A stretch of 64,000 nucleotides of DNA from Pseudomonas sp. ANT_J12 (GTDB lineage Bacteria; Pseudomonadota; Gammaproteobacteria; Pseudomonadales; Pseudomonadaceae). How positions within the stretch are numbered: position 1 is the stretch's first letter; each line of letters begins with the position of its first letter. The notes under the pieces were generated by a model. It did not search any database and had not been told where the DNA came from. It saw nothing but the letters and a program-made list of their open reading frames with translations. The DNA is taken from assembly GCF_008370045.1 (NCBI RefSeq), contig NZ_VOBN01000017.1, forward strand, positions 62,001 to 126,000. Direction: 5' to 3'. Made by a program: the position numbers and the translations under genes. Below, piece by piece: positions 24,954 to 34,146 of this stretch.

Positions 24954-25777
24954 GGCAGGCGCCCCAGGCTGATGCGTTCATGACCGCCCAGATCGGTGCG
25001 GCTGTGGACGTGTTCAAAACCGCGGGTCAGCAGCAAATCGCGCACCGCGTCGGCTTGGTCGTAACCGTGTTCAAGCATCAACCAGCCGCCGGCGTCGAGG
25101 TAGTCCGGGGACTGGGCGACGATCAAACGCAGATCGTCGAGCCCGTCGACACCGGCGACCAGAGCACTGGCCGGCTCGAAACGCACATCGCCTTCCACCA
25201 GATGCGGATCGGCCGAGGCAATGTACGGCGGGTTGCTGATGATCAGTTGAAAACGCTGGCCTTCCAGAGCGCTGAACCAATGGCTGCTCAGCACCGTGGC
25301 GTTGTTCAGGTGCAGACGCTGGCGATTGCGCTCGGCCAATGCCACGGCTTCGATCACGCGATCCACGGCGGTGACGTGCCACGCTGGCCGTTCGCTGGCC
25401 AGGGCCAACGCAATGGCGCCGCTGCCGGTGCCGAGGTCGAGGACCTTGGCCGGAGTCGCGGGCAACAGGTCCAGCGCGGTTTCCACCAGCAATTCGGTGT
25501 CCGGGCGCGGGATCAGCGTGTGTGGCGCGACTTCCAGGTCAAGCTTCCAGAAACCCTGCTGGCCGAGGATGTACGCCACCGGCTCACCGCCACGACGGCG
25601 CTGCAAATAGCTGGCAAAGGTCAGCGCCGCTTCGCTCGGCACGATGCGCTCGGGCCAGGTGTGCAGGAAGCTGCGGGACTTGCCCAACGCCGCCGCCAGC
25701 AACAGTTCGGCATCCAGGCGCGCCGTCGGCGAGTCGGGTAGGTCTGCTGCACGCAATAAACTGGCAATGATCGTCAT
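24947..25777 (-). CDS. prmC: Release factor glutamine methyltransferase
   Basis: The 276-residue SAM enzyme methylates the Gln of the GGQ motif in RF1 and RF2. Motif I is VLDLGTGSGAIALAL (112-126) and the catalytic NPPY lies at 182-185. It follows prfA with no gap, the usual substrate-enzyme pairing. Confidence 0.96.
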   Translation of the reverse strand: MTIIASLLRAADLPDSPTARLDAELLLAAALGKSRSFLHTWPERIVPSEAALTFASYLQRRRGGEPVAYILGQQGFWKLDLEVAPHTLIPRPDTELLVETALDLLPATPAKVLDLGTGSGAIALALASERPAWHVTAVDRVIEAVALAERNRQRLHLNNATVLSSHWFSALEGQRFQLIISNPPYIASADPHLVEGDVRFEPASALVAGVDGLDDLRLIVAQSPDYLDAGGWLMLEHGYDQADAVRDLLLTRGFEHVHSRTDLGGHERISLGRLPC

Positions 25778-26860
25778 TTATTCACCTATCGCCGCCAATT
25801 GGTCGGCCTGGTATTCGGCCAACAACGGCTCGATCACTGCATCGACGCCACCGGCGAGGATTTCGTCGAGGGAATACAGCGTCAGGTTGACCCGGTGGTC
25901 GGTGACCCGGCCCTGGGCAAAGTTGTAGGTGCGGATGCGCTCGGAGCGATCACCCGACCCCACCAGCAGTTTACGCTCGCTGGCGATGGCATTCGCCGCG
26001 GCGGTGGTCTGCTGGTCGTTGAGCTTGGCCGACAGCCAGGACATCGCCCGGGCGCGGTTCTTGTGCTGGGAACGTTCTTCCTGGCACTCCACGACAATAC
26101 CGGTGGGCAAGTGCGTGATGCGAATCGCCGAGTCGGTCTTGTTGACGTGCTGGCCGCCGGCCCCGGACGACTTGTAAGTGTCGATGCGCAGGTCGGACGG
26201 GTTGATCTCGATCGCTTCCTGCTCGTCCGGCTCGGGCAACACGGCCACGGTGCAGGCCGAGGTGTGGATGCGGCCCTGGGATTCGGTGGCCGGCACCCGT
26301 TGCACGCGGTGGGCGCCGGATTCGAATTTCAGCTTGCCGTAGACGCTGTCGCCTTCGACCCGGGCGATGACTTCCTTGAAGCCGCCGTGCTCGCCGATGT
26401 TCTCCGAGAGGATCTCCACCCGCCAGCCACGCCGCTCGGCGTACCGCGAGTACATGCGGAACAGGTCGCCGGAGAAAATCGCCGCCTCGTCGCCGCCGGT
26501 GCCGGCGCGGATTTCGAGGAACACGTTGCGCCCGTCGTTCGGGTCCTTGGGCAGCAACATGCGTTGCAGCCGGCCTTCGATTTCGATCAGTTGCTCTTTG
26601 GCTTCGCGCACTTCTTCCACGGCCATTTCGCGCATGTCCGGGTCGCTGTCCTTGAGCAGTGCCTGGGCGCCTTCGAGGTCGCCTTGCACTTTGAGCAGCT
26701 GTTTATAGGTTTCGACAATCGGTTCGACTTCCGCGTATTCCTTGGAATAGGCGCGGAATTTGGTCTGGTCGGAAATGACTTCGCCATCGCCAAGCAGAGC
26801 GGTCAATTCCTCGAAACGGTCCTGGAGGATGTCCAGCTTATTGAGCAGTGACGCTTTCAT
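25778..26860 (-). CDS. prfA: Peptide chain release factor 1
   Basis: The 360-residue factor recognises UAA and UAG. The codon-reading PAT tripeptide is at 190-192 and the peptidyl-hydrolysis GGQ at 235-237. It overlaps the end of hemA by four bases, the conserved hemA-prfA-prmC arrangement. Confidence 0.98.
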   Translation of the reverse strand: MKASLLNKLDILQDRFEELTALLGDGEVISDQTKFRAYSKEYAEVEPIVETYKQLLKVQGDLEGAQALLKDSDPDMREMAVEEVREAKEQLIEIEGRLQRMLLPKDPNDGRNVFLEIRAGTGGDEAAIFSGDLFRMYSRYAERRGWRVEILSENIGEHGGFKEVIARVEGDSVYGKLKFESGAHRVQRVPATESQGRIHTSACTVAVLPEPDEQEAIEINPSDLRIDTYKSSGAGGQHVNKTDSAIRITHLPTGIVVECQEERSQHKNRARAMSWLSAKLNDQQTTAAANAIASERKLLVGSGDRSERIRTYNFAQGRVTDHRVNLTLYSLDEILAGGVDAVIEPLLAEYQADQLAAIGE

Positions 26861-28143
26861 TGCGGTCTTTTATCCGAGCTATCCGACGAGCCCTCACCGA
26901 GGGCAAAGAGTTCCTGGGCCATGGCCAGCGCATCGAGGCGGCCTTCGGCAGTCAACTTTTTCAACTGCACGCTGGGGGCGTGCAGCAATTTATTAGTCAG
27001 GCCGCGCGCCAGTTGCACCAACACGTCTTCGGCGCTGCTGCCGTTGGCCAGCATGCGCTGGGCCTTTTGCAATTCTTCGTCACGCATGCGCTCGCTTTGC
27101 TGACGATAGGCCTTGAGCACATCCACCGCCGCCAGTTCGCGCAGGCGCACCATGAAGTCGTCGGCGCCGATCGCCACCATCTCTTCCGCCGCCTGGGCAG
27201 CGCCTTGGCGGCTCTTGAGGTTTTCGGCGACCACTTCGTGCAGATCGTCGACGCTATACAGGTAGACGTCGTCCAGCTCGCCGACTTCAGGCTCGATGTC
27301 CCGGGGGACGGCGATGTCCACCATGAAGATCGGCTTGTGCTTGCGCAGCTTCAGGGCACTTTCCACCGCGCCTTTACCCAGGATCGGCAATTGGCTGGCG
27401 GTGGAGCTGATGACGATGTCGCTGCGCACCAGCTCGGCCGGGATGTCCGACAGCAACACCGCGTGGGCGCCGAACTGTTCGGCGAGGATGCTCGCGCGTT
27501 CCAGCGTGCGGTTGGCGACGACGATGCGCTTCACGCCCAATTCGTGCAGATGGCGGGCGACCAGGGTGATGGTCTCGCCGGCGCCGATCAGCAAGGCCTG
27601 GCTGCGTTGCAAGTCGCTGAAAATCTGCTTGGCCAGGCTGACCGCGGCAAACGCCACGGACACCGGGTTTTCACCGATGGCGGTGTCGGTGCGCACTTGC
27701 TTGGCGGCGTTGAACGTCGCCTGGAACAGCCTGCCGAGCAGCGGACCGATGGTGCCCGCCTCACGCGCCACGGCGTAGGCCGATTTCATCTGGCCAAGAA
27801 TCTGCGGTTCGCCCAACACCAGGGAATCGAGTCCGGAGGCGACCCGCATCATGTGACGAACTGCCGCATCATCTTCGTGCACATAAGCGCTCGCGCGCAG
27901 CTCATCGAGGCTCAAATGGTGATAATCGGCCAGCCAGCGCAGGATGATGTCCGCCGAAAGGTGGTCCTGCTCTATATAAAGCTCACTGCGATTGCAGGTG
28001 GAAAGGATCGCAGCTTCGCGGCTGTCGGTGAGTCGGCAGAGCTGTTGCAAGGCCTCCACCAACTGCTCAGGGGTAAAGGCCACGCGCTCGCGGACGTCTA
28101 CTGAAGCAGTCTTGTGGTTAATACCGAGTGCAAGAAAGGCCAT
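26857..28143 (-). CDS. hemA: Glutamyl-tRNA reductase
   Basis: The 428-residue enzyme reduces glutamyl-tRNA(Glu) to glutamate-1-semialdehyde, the first step of tetrapyrrole synthesis in the C5 pathway. Catalytic Cys50 lies in STCNRSELY, the NADPH domain has the LLIGAGE-type loop near 190, and the dimerisation helices close the protein. It is the first gene of the hemA-prfA-prmC-moeB-murI operon and divergent from the TPR lipoprotein gene. Confidence 0.97.
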   Translation of the reverse strand: MAFLALGINHKTASVDVRERVAFTPEQLVEALQQLCRLTDSREAAILSTCNRSELYIEQDHLSADIILRWLADYHHLSLDELRASAYVHEDDAAVRHMMRVASGLDSLVLGEPQILGQMKSAYAVAREAGTIGPLLGRLFQATFNAAKQVRTDTAIGENPVSVAFAAVSLAKQIFSDLQRSQALLIGAGETITLVARHLHELGVKRIVVANRTLERASILAEQFGAHAVLLSDIPAELVRSDIVISSTASQLPILGKGAVESALKLRKHKPIFMVDIAVPRDIEPEVGELDDVYLYSVDDLHEVVAENLKSRQGAAQAAEEMVAIGADDFMVRLRELAAVDVLKAYRQQSERMRDEELQKAQRMLANGSSAEDVLVQLARGLTNKLLHAPSVQLKKLTAEGRLDALAMAQELFALGEGSSDSSDKRPQ

Positions 28144-28325
28144 TCAAGGTCGCTGATAGTGACGTGAAGCCGGCAATTGTCCTACTTCGACACTGACAGA
28201 ACAACTACCGCCGACTATTGTCCCAATCACTTGCCTCTATAAAGGCATCAATTGAGACTCGGTTATGTTTGGCCGAAGGCTTGTGTCATGATGATCCGAC
28301 CGCAGGTTAGTCGTCCTTCTCCTAT

Positions 28326-30050
28326 ATGAATAGATCTTCCGCGTTGCTCCTCGCTTTTGTCTTCCTCAGCGGCTGCCAGGCTATGGCGCCCGTTTCGTCG
28401 GACGGCACGCCGCCGACTGAAGACAGCACTCCGGCCCCTGAAAAGCCCAAGGTCTATAGCTCCTTCAGTGAAGAAACCATCTTCAGTCTGTTGAGTGCCG
28501 AACTGGCTGGCCAACGCAATCGTTTCGACATTGCGCTGGACAACTACGTGACCCAGGCCATCAACACTCAGGATCCGGGCATCTCCGAACGGGCCTTCCG
28601 CATCGCCGAATACCTGGGCGCCGATCAGGCGGCCCTGGATACCGCGCTGATCTGGGCGAGAAACGCCCCGGACGACCTCGAAGCTCAACGGGCCGCCGCC
28701 GTGCAACTGGCGCGTGCCGGGCGTTACGACGACTCCATGGTCTATATGGAGAAAGTCCTGCTGGGCAAGGGCGATACGCATTTCGACTTTCTCGCCCTGT
28801 CTGCGGCTGACACCGACCAGGACACGCGCAACGGCCTGATGAAAAGTTTTGACCGTTTGTTGCAGCGCCATCCGAAGAACAGCCAGCTGATTTTCGGCAA
28901 GGCGTTGTTGATGCAACAGGACGGCGACTCGAAAGGCGCGCTGACCCTGCTCGAAGACAATCCGCCGGACGCCGGCGAAATCGCCCCGATCCTGCTGCGC
29001 GCGCGCCTGCTGCAAACGCTCAACCGTGGCGATGAAGCCCTGCCGCTGCTGCAAAAAAGCATCAAGAAATACCCGGACGACAAACGCCTGCGCCTGACTT
29101 ACGCGCGGATGTTGGTCGAGCAGGACCGCATGGACGACGCCAAGGTCGAGTTCTCCAGCCTGGTTCAGCAGTACCCGGAAGACGACGAATTGCGTTACTC
29201 CCTGGCGCTCGTGTGCCTGGAAGCCAAGGCCTGGGACGAGGCCAAGGGTTACCTGGAAGACTTGATCGCCCGGGAAAGCCACGTGGATTCGGCGCACCTG
29301 AACCTCGGCCGTATCGCTGAAGAGCGCAACGACCCGCAAGGCGCATTGATCGAGTACGCCCAGGTTGGCCCCGGCAACGATTACCTGCCGGCGCAATTGC
29401 GTCAGGCCGATATCCTGATGAACAACGGCAAGACCGCCGAAGCCCAGAGCAAACTGGTGGCCGAGCGCGACGCCCAACCCGATTACGCGATTCAGTTGTA
29501 CCTGATCGAAGCCGAAACCCTGTCGGCCAACAACCAGGGCGACAAAGCCTGGGGCGTGCTGCACAAAGCCTTGCTGCAATACCCGGACGACCTGAATTTG
29601 CTCTACACCCGGGCCATGCTCGCGGAAAAACGCAATGACCTGGCGCAGATGGAAAAAGACTTGCGCCTGATCATCAAGCGCGACCCGGACAATGCCATGG
29701 CGCTGAACGCCCTCGGCTACACCCTGTCCGACCGCACCACCCGTTATGAAGAAGCCAAGGCCCTGATCGAACACGCGCACCAGCTCAATCCGGAAGACCC
29801 GGCGGTCCTCGACAGCCTCGGCTGGGTGAATTTCCGCCTGGGCAATCTCGATGAAGCCGAGCGTTTGCTGCGCCAGGCCCTGGAGCGTTTCCCCGATCAA
29901 GAAGTCGCGGCGCACCTGGGCGAAGTCCTGTGGGCCAACGGCAAGCAGCGGGAAGCCAAGCAAATCTGGGGCAAGTTCCTCAAGGACCAACCCGACAGCC
30001 CTACCCTGCGCGGCACCATCAAGCGCCTGACCGGATCAGAGACTCTTTAA
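28326..30050 (+). CDS. TPR-repeat lipoprotein (PA4667-like)
   Basis: The 574-residue protein has a lipoprotein signal (LSGC, Cys17), a short Pro-rich linker and then many tetratricopeptide repeats, for example ALNALGYTLSDRTTRYEEA and LDSLGWVNFRLGNLDEAERL in the last third. It is likely an outer-membrane or periplasm-facing scaffold. It precedes lolB by four bases, suggesting cotranscription. Its own function is not established; the position matches PA4667 in P. aeruginosa. Confidence 0.88.
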   Translation: MNRSSALLLAFVFLSGCQAMAPVSSDGTPPTEDSTPAPEKPKVYSSFSEETIFSLLSAELAGQRNRFDIALDNYVTQAINTQDPGISERAFRIAEYLGADQAALDTALIWARNAPDDLEAQRAAAVQLARAGRYDDSMVYMEKVLLGKGDTHFDFLALSAADTDQDTRNGLMKSFDRLLQRHPKNSQLIFGKALLMQQDGDSKGALTLLEDNPPDAGEIAPILLRARLLQTLNRGDEALPLLQKSIKKYPDDKRLRLTYARMLVEQDRMDDAKVEFSSLVQQYPEDDELRYSLALVCLEAKAWDEAKGYLEDLIARESHVDSAHLNLGRIAEERNDPQGALIEYAQVGPGNDYLPAQLRQADILMNNGKTAEAQSKLVAERDAQPDYAIQLYLIEAETLSANNQGDKAWGVLHKALLQYPDDLNLLYTRAMLAEKRNDLAQMEKDLRLIIKRDPDNAMALNALGYTLSDRTTRYEEAKALIEHAHQLNPEDPAVLDSLGWVNFRLGNLDEAERLLRQALERFPDQEVAAHLGEVLWANGKQREAKQIWGKFLKDQPDSPTLRGTIKRLTGSETL

Positions 30051-30054
30051 GATT

Positions 30055-30672
30055 ATGTTTTTGCACCACGTTATCGTCTTCAGCTTCATCGCCCTGCTCG
30101 CCGGTTGCGCCGGTTTCGGTGCCCGTGAATCGGTCCAGGGCCAGGGTAATCCGGCCCAGTGGAACACCTACAAACAGCAGATGACTGCCCTCGACGGCTG
30201 GCAGATCAACGGCAAGATCGGCATTCGCGCCCCCAAGGATTCGGGCAGCGGCACGCTGTTCTGGCTGCAGCGACAGGATTACTACGACATCCGCCTCTCC
30301 GGCCCCCTGGGTCGCGGCGCTGCTCGCTTGACCGGCCGCCCGGGCAAAGTGTCGCTGGAAGTCGCCAATCAGGGCCGCTACGACGCTACGACGCCTGAAG
30401 CCCTGCTGGAAGAACAGCTGGGCTGGAAACTGCCGGTGTCCAATCTGGCCTGGTGGGTTCGCGGGCTCCCGGCCCCGGACAGCAAGAGTCGCCTGACCCT
30501 GGACGCCGACAGCCGCCTGGCCAACCTTGAACAGGATGGCTGGCAGGTCGAATACCTGAGCTACGCCGAACAAAACGGCTATTGGCTGCCCGAGCGGATC
30601 AAACTGCACGGCACCGACCTTGATGTCACGCTGGTGATCAAGGAATGGCAACCACGCAAACTGGGGCAGTGA
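30055..30672 (+). CDS. lolB: Outer-membrane lipoprotein LolB
   Basis: The 205-residue receptor accepts lipoproteins from LolA and inserts them in the outer membrane. The lipobox is LAGC (Cys18). The beta-rich mature domain contains ALDGWQINGKIGIRAP and LSGPLGRGAARLTG, landmarks of the family. It follows the TPR lipoprotein and precedes ispE by two bases. Confidence 0.95.
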   Translation: MFLHHVIVFSFIALLAGCAGFGARESVQGQGNPAQWNTYKQQMTALDGWQINGKIGIRAPKDSGSGTLFWLQRQDYYDIRLSGPLGRGAARLTGRPGKVSLEVANQGRYDATTPEALLEEQLGWKLPVSNLAWWVRGLPAPDSKSRLTLDADSRLANLEQDGWQVEYLSYAEQNGYWLPERIKLHGTDLDVTLVIKEWQPRKLGQ

Positions 30673-30674
30673 AC

Positions 30675-31526
30675 ATGACTGCTGCGCGCTTGACGCTGCC
30701 CTCGCCGGCCAAACTCAATCTGATGCTGCACATTCTCGGGCGCCGTGAAGACGGCTATCACGAGTTGCAGACGATTTTTCAGTTTCTCGATTACGGTGAT
30801 GAAATCACCTTCGCCGTGCGCGACGACGGTGTGATTCGTTTGCACACCGAATTCGACGGCGTGCCCCACGACAGCAATCTGATTGTGCGTGCCGCGAAAA
30901 AACTTCAGGCGCAATCGGGTTGTGCACTTGGCATCGATATCTGGATCGAAAAAATCCTGCCCATGGGTGGCGGCATTGGTGGCGGCAGCTCCAATGCCGC
31001 GACCACGTTGCTCGGCCTCAATCACCTGTGGCAGCTGGGCTGGGATGAAGATCGACTGGCTGTGCTGGGCCTGACACTGGGCGCTGACGTCCCGGTTTTC
31101 GTGCGAGGTCACGCGGCTTTTGCCGAGGGTGTCGGGGAGAAACTGACCCCTGTAGACCCCGAAGAACCGTGGTATCTGGTGCTCGTGCCGCAAGTATCTG
31201 TAAGTACAGCAGAAATTTTTTCAGATCCTTTGTTGACACGTAACTCTTCTCCCATTAAAGTGCGCCCCGTTCCCAAGGGAAACAGTCGAAATGACTGCTT
31301 GCCAGTAGTAGCAAGGCGTTATCCAGAGGTACGTAACGCGTTGAATTTGTTAGGTAAATTTACCGAAGCAAAACTTACTGGCACTGGAAGTTGTGTGTTT
31401 GGGGGCTTCCCAAGCAAAGCTGAAGCTGATAAAGTCTCGGCCCTTCTTACAGAGACCCTTACAGGGTTTGTAGCAAAGGGAAGCAACGTTTCGATGTTGC
31501 ATCGCAAGCTGCAAAATCTGCTTTAA
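30675..31526 (+). CDS. ispE: 4-diphosphocytidyl-2-C-methyl-D-erythritol kinase
   Basis: The 283-residue GHMP kinase phosphorylates CDP-ME in the MEP isoprenoid pathway. The N-terminal LPSPAKLNLMLHILGRR and the ATP loop PMGGGIGGGSSNAA (near 96-109) are diagnostic. ATG 30675 lies two bases after lolB. From about 31195 the coding sequence becomes AT-rich with codons unlike its first two thirds, and a promoter-like sequence appears inside it. Confidence 0.96.
   Translation: MTAARLTLPSPAKLNLMLHILGRREDGYHELQTIFQFLDYGDEITFAVRDDGVIRLHTEFDGVPHDSNLIVRAAKKLQAQSGCALGIDIWIEKILPMGGGIGGGSSNAATTLLGLNHLWQLGWDEDRLAVLGLTLGADVPVFVRGHAAFAEGVGEKLTPVDPEEPWYLVLVPQVSVSTAEIFSDPLLTRNSSPIKVRPVPKGNSRNDCLPVVARRYPEVRNALNLLGKFTEAKLTGTGSCVFGGFPSKAEADKVSALLTETLTGFVAKGSNVSMLHRKLQNLL
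31234..31262 (+). promoter_or_regulatory. Sigma-70-like promoter inside ispE, facing tRNA-Gln and prs
   Basis: A perfect -35 TTGACA and a -10-like TAAAGT are separated by 17 bases. This lies 300 bases upstream of tRNA-Gln within an AT-rich stretch of coding sequence. Confidence 0.6.
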
Positions 31527-31562
31527 AGGAATCGATTACTGGGTAATCGTTGCAACAGATAC

Positions 31563-31637
31563 AGGGGCGTCGCCAAGCGGTAAGGCAGCAGGTTTTGATC
31601 CTGCCATGCGTTGGTTCGAATCCAGCCGCCCCTGCCA
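31563..31637 (+). tRNA. tRNA-Gln (TTG)
   Basis: A complete cloverleaf of 75 bases: acceptor AGGGGCG pairs with CGCCCCT, the anticodon loop is TTTTGAT with anticodon TTG, the T arm has GGTTCGAATCC, and CCA is encoded. It sits between ispE and prs as in other pseudomonads. Confidence 0.98.
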
Positions 31638-31683
31638 TTTTCCTATACTCATCCAGGTTACCCTCAGCCTTCAGGTACTGCGC

Positions 31684-32625
31684 GTGTCCAAGATGATGGT
31701 CTTTACGGGGAACGCTAACCCCGATCTGGCTCGGCGTGTTGTACGTCAGCTGCATATCCCTCTCGGTGACATCTCTGTCGGTAAGTTCTCCGACGGTGAA
31801 ATTACTGCCGAGATCAATGAAAACGTCCGCGGTAAAGATGTCTTCATTATTCAGCCGACTTGCGCTCCGACCAACGATAACCTGATGGAACTGGTAGTGA
31901 TGGCTGATGCCTTCCGCCGCTCCTCGGCTACTCGTATCACTGCTGTTATTCCTTACTTTGGTTATGCCCGTCAGGATCGCCGTCCGCGTTCCGCACGTGT
32001 GGCTATCAGCGCGAAAGTCGTTGCTGACATGCTTACCGTAGTCGGCATCGATCGTGTTCTCACGGTTGATCTGCATGCTGACCAAATCCAGGGTTTCTTC
32101 GATATTCCGGTAGATAACATCTACGGCTCCCCGGTATTGGTGGATGACATTGAAGATCAGCGCTTCGAAAACCTGATGATCGTGTCCCCGGACATTGGTG
32201 GCGTCGTGCGTGCACGTGCTGTTGCCAAATCCCTGGGCGTGGATCTCGGGATCATCGACAAACGCCGTGAGAAAGCCAATCACTCTGAAGTGATGCATAT
32301 CATCGGTGATGTCGAAGGGCGTACCTGTATTCTGGTCGATGACATGGTCGATACCGCCGGCACTCTGTGCCACGCGGCCAAGGCCCTGAAAGAGCATGGC
32401 GCTGCCAAGGTTTTCGCCTACTGCACACACCCTGTGCTGTCCGGTCGGGCGATCGAAAACATCGAAAATTCCATGCTGGACGAACTGGTGGTGACTAACA
32501 CCATCCCGTTGTCCGCTGCTGCTCAAGCCTGCTCGCGTATCCGTCAACTGGATATCGCGCCGGTAGTTGCCGAGGCGGTCCGCCGCATCAGCAATGAAGA
32601 ATCGATCAGTGCGATGTTCCGTTAA
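31684..32625 (+). CDS. prs: Ribose-phosphate pyrophosphokinase
   Basis: The 313-residue enzyme makes PRPP from ribose-5-phosphate and ATP, feeding hpt, upp and nucleotide, His and Trp synthesis. The N-terminus MSKMMVFTGNANPDLARRVV matches the pseudomonad protein from GTG 31684. The PRPP-binding loop CILVDDMVDTAGTL lies near 216-229. Codons shift toward those of highly expressed genes. Confidence 0.97.
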   Translation: MSKMMVFTGNANPDLARRVVRQLHIPLGDISVGKFSDGEITAEINENVRGKDVFIIQPTCAPTNDNLMELVVMADAFRRSSATRITAVIPYFGYARQDRRPRSARVAISAKVVADMLTVVGIDRVLTVDLHADQIQGFFDIPVDNIYGSPVLVDDIEDQRFENLMIVSPDIGGVVRARAVAKSLGVDLGIIDKRREKANHSEVMHIIGDVEGRTCILVDDMVDTAGTLCHAAKALKEHGAAKVFAYCTHPVLSGRAIENIENSMLDELVVTNTIPLSAAAQACSRIRQLDIAPVVAEAVRRISNEESISAMFR

Positions 32626-32657
32626 GGGCCCTGCCCTTCTCGAATGTCTCGTTGACG

Positions 32658-32702
32658 AAAAGCGCCCCGCCCCGGCATTCCTGTCGGGGCGGGGCTTTTT
32701 TG
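32658..32702 (+). terminator. Rho-independent terminator after prs
   Basis: GCCCCGCCCCG and CGGGGCGGGGC pair around GCATTCCTGT and are followed by a T run. Confidence 0.92.
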
Positions 32703-32766
32703 CCCATATCGCCTTTAGCGCTGGTCGCAACCGCTGGGGCGAATGTGGTTATTTTGGAGATACAAC

Positions 32767-33369
32767 ATGAACGATTTTACTCTGAATGCTGAAGTGCGTT
32801 CCGACCTGGGGAAAGGTGCGAGCCGCCGCCTGCGTCGTCTCGCAAGCCTGGTACCAGCTGTAGTTTACGGTGGCGAAAAAGCCCCTGAATCCATCAGCAT
32901 GCTGGCTAAAGAAGTTGCCAAACTGCTCGAAAACGAAGCGGCTTACAGCCACATCATCGAGCTGAACGTTGGCGGCAAAAAGCAAAACGTCATCATCAAA
33001 GCCCTGCAGCGCCACCCGGCTAAAGGCCACGTGCTGCACGCTGACTTCGTACGCGTAGTCGCTGGCCAGAAACTGACCGCTGTTGTGCCTGTACACTTTG
33101 TTGGTGAAGAAGCCCCGATCAAGAAAGGCGGCGAAGTTTCGCACGTTGTTGCTGAGATCGAAGTGACCTGCCTGCCGAAAGATCTGCCTGAGTTCATCGA
33201 AGTCGATCTGACTGACGCTGAAATCGGTTCGATCATTCACTTGTCCGACCTCAAAGCCCCTAAAGGCGTTGAGTTTGTTGCTCTGGCACACGGTGATGAC
33301 AAGGCTGTTGCCAACGTCCACGCTCCACGTGTTGCTCCAGAAGCTACCGAAGAAGGCGCAGCAGAGTAA
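32767..33369 (+). CDS. rplY: 50S ribosomal protein L25/general stress protein Ctc
   Basis: The 200-residue protein has the 5S rRNA-binding L25 domain (1-95; SDLGKGASRRLRRL start) plus the C-terminal TL5/Ctc domain (about 96-185) and an acidic Ala/Glu-rich tail. It starts at ATG 32767 with TTGGAGA upstream. Codon use is strongly biased, as for ribosomal proteins. Confidence 0.96.
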   Translation: MNDFTLNAEVRSDLGKGASRRLRRLASLVPAVVYGGEKAPESISMLAKEVAKLLENEAAYSHIIELNVGGKKQNVIIKALQRHPAKGHVLHADFVRVVAGQKLTAVVPVHFVGEEAPIKKGGEVSHVVAEIEVTCLPKDLPEFIEVDLTDAEIGSIIHLSDLKAPKGVEFVALAHGDDKAVANVHAPRVAPEATEEGAAE

Positions 33370-33383
33370 TTCACTCTGTGAAG

Positions 33384-33522
33384 CCGGAGTGATCAAGTAA
33401 CATCGCGGACTGGAACGTAGCGAGAAAGCGGGCGAGAACGCGGAGTTTACATAATGGTAAATGAGCACTTGTCGTCCACTTTCGCCGCACTCCCGGATTG
33501 CGGCGATGTTATCCACCACTCC
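33384..33522 (+). promoter_or_regulatory. Inverted-repeat leader between rplY and pth
   Basis: GGAGTG (33386-33391) and AACATCGC (33399-33406) have complements GCGATGTT (33503-33510) and CACTCC (33517-33522) in nested order, forming a potential long stem that ends just before the pth ribosome site AAGGAAGG. CCGGAGTG also has an alternative partner, CACTCCCGG (33489-33497), so two exclusive folds are possible. Confidence 0.4.
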
Positions 33523-33539
33523 AAGGAAGGGCCCCTATC

Positions 33540-34124
33540 GTGACTGCCATCAAACTGATCGTTGGCCTGGGAAATCCAGGCGCTGAATACGAACAGACCC
33601 GGCATAACGCAGGGGCCCTTTTTGTTGAGCGCATCGCGAACGCGCAAGGTGTGAACCTTGTGGCCGATCGCAAATATTTCGGCCTGACCGGGCGCTATTC
33701 GCACCAGGGTCAGGATGTTCGTCTGCTGATTCCCACCACGTACATGAACCGCAGCGGCCAGGCCGTGGCGGCACTCGCCGGCTTCTTCCGCATCACGCCT
33801 GAAGAAATCCTCGTGGCGCATGACGAACTCGACTTGCCTCCGGGCGTCGCCAAGCTCAAGCAGGGCGGCGGCCATGGCGGTCACAACGGGTTGCGCGACA
33901 TCATCGCGCAACTGGGCAATCAGAATACCTTTCACCGCTTGCGGCTTGGCATTGGCCACCCGGGCGTTGCCAGTATGGTTTCAAATTTCGTCCTGGGTCG
34001 TGCGCCACGCGCCGAACAGGAAAAACTCGATGCCAGCATCGACTTTGCCCTCGGCGTGCTGCCGGATATCCTCGCCGGGGAATGGAACCGCGCGATGAAA
34101 AACCTGCACAGCCAGAAGGCCTGA
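33540..34124 (+). CDS. pth: Peptidyl-tRNA hydrolase
   Basis: The 194-residue enzyme recycles peptidyl-tRNA. The catalytic block GLGNPGAEYEQTRHNAG holds Asn12 and His22; the second signature GGGHGGHNGLRDI follows near 109-121. It starts at GTG 33540 with the strong site AAGGAAGG ten bases upstream. ychF follows after 22 bases, the usual pth-ychF pair. Confidence 0.96.
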   Translation: MTAIKLIVGLGNPGAEYEQTRHNAGALFVERIANAQGVNLVADRKYFGLTGRYSHQGQDVRLLIPTTYMNRSGQAVAALAGFFRITPEEILVAHDELDLPPGVAKLKQGGGHGGHNGLRDIIAQLGNQNTFHRLRLGIGHPGVASMVSNFVLGRAPRAEQEKLDASIDFALGVLPDILAGEWNRAMKNLHSQKA

Positions 34125-34146
34125 CTCACTCCTCGGGGAAAACACC

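Noticed and set aside
26848..28104. 418-codon plus-strand frame opposite hemA
   Set aside because: hemA is certain on the minus strand with catalytic Cys50; this frame has no motif.
28263..29990. 575-codon minus-strand frame opposite the TPR lipoprotein
   Set aside because: The plus-strand gene has signal peptide and TPR repeats; the antisense frame mirrors its codon bias.
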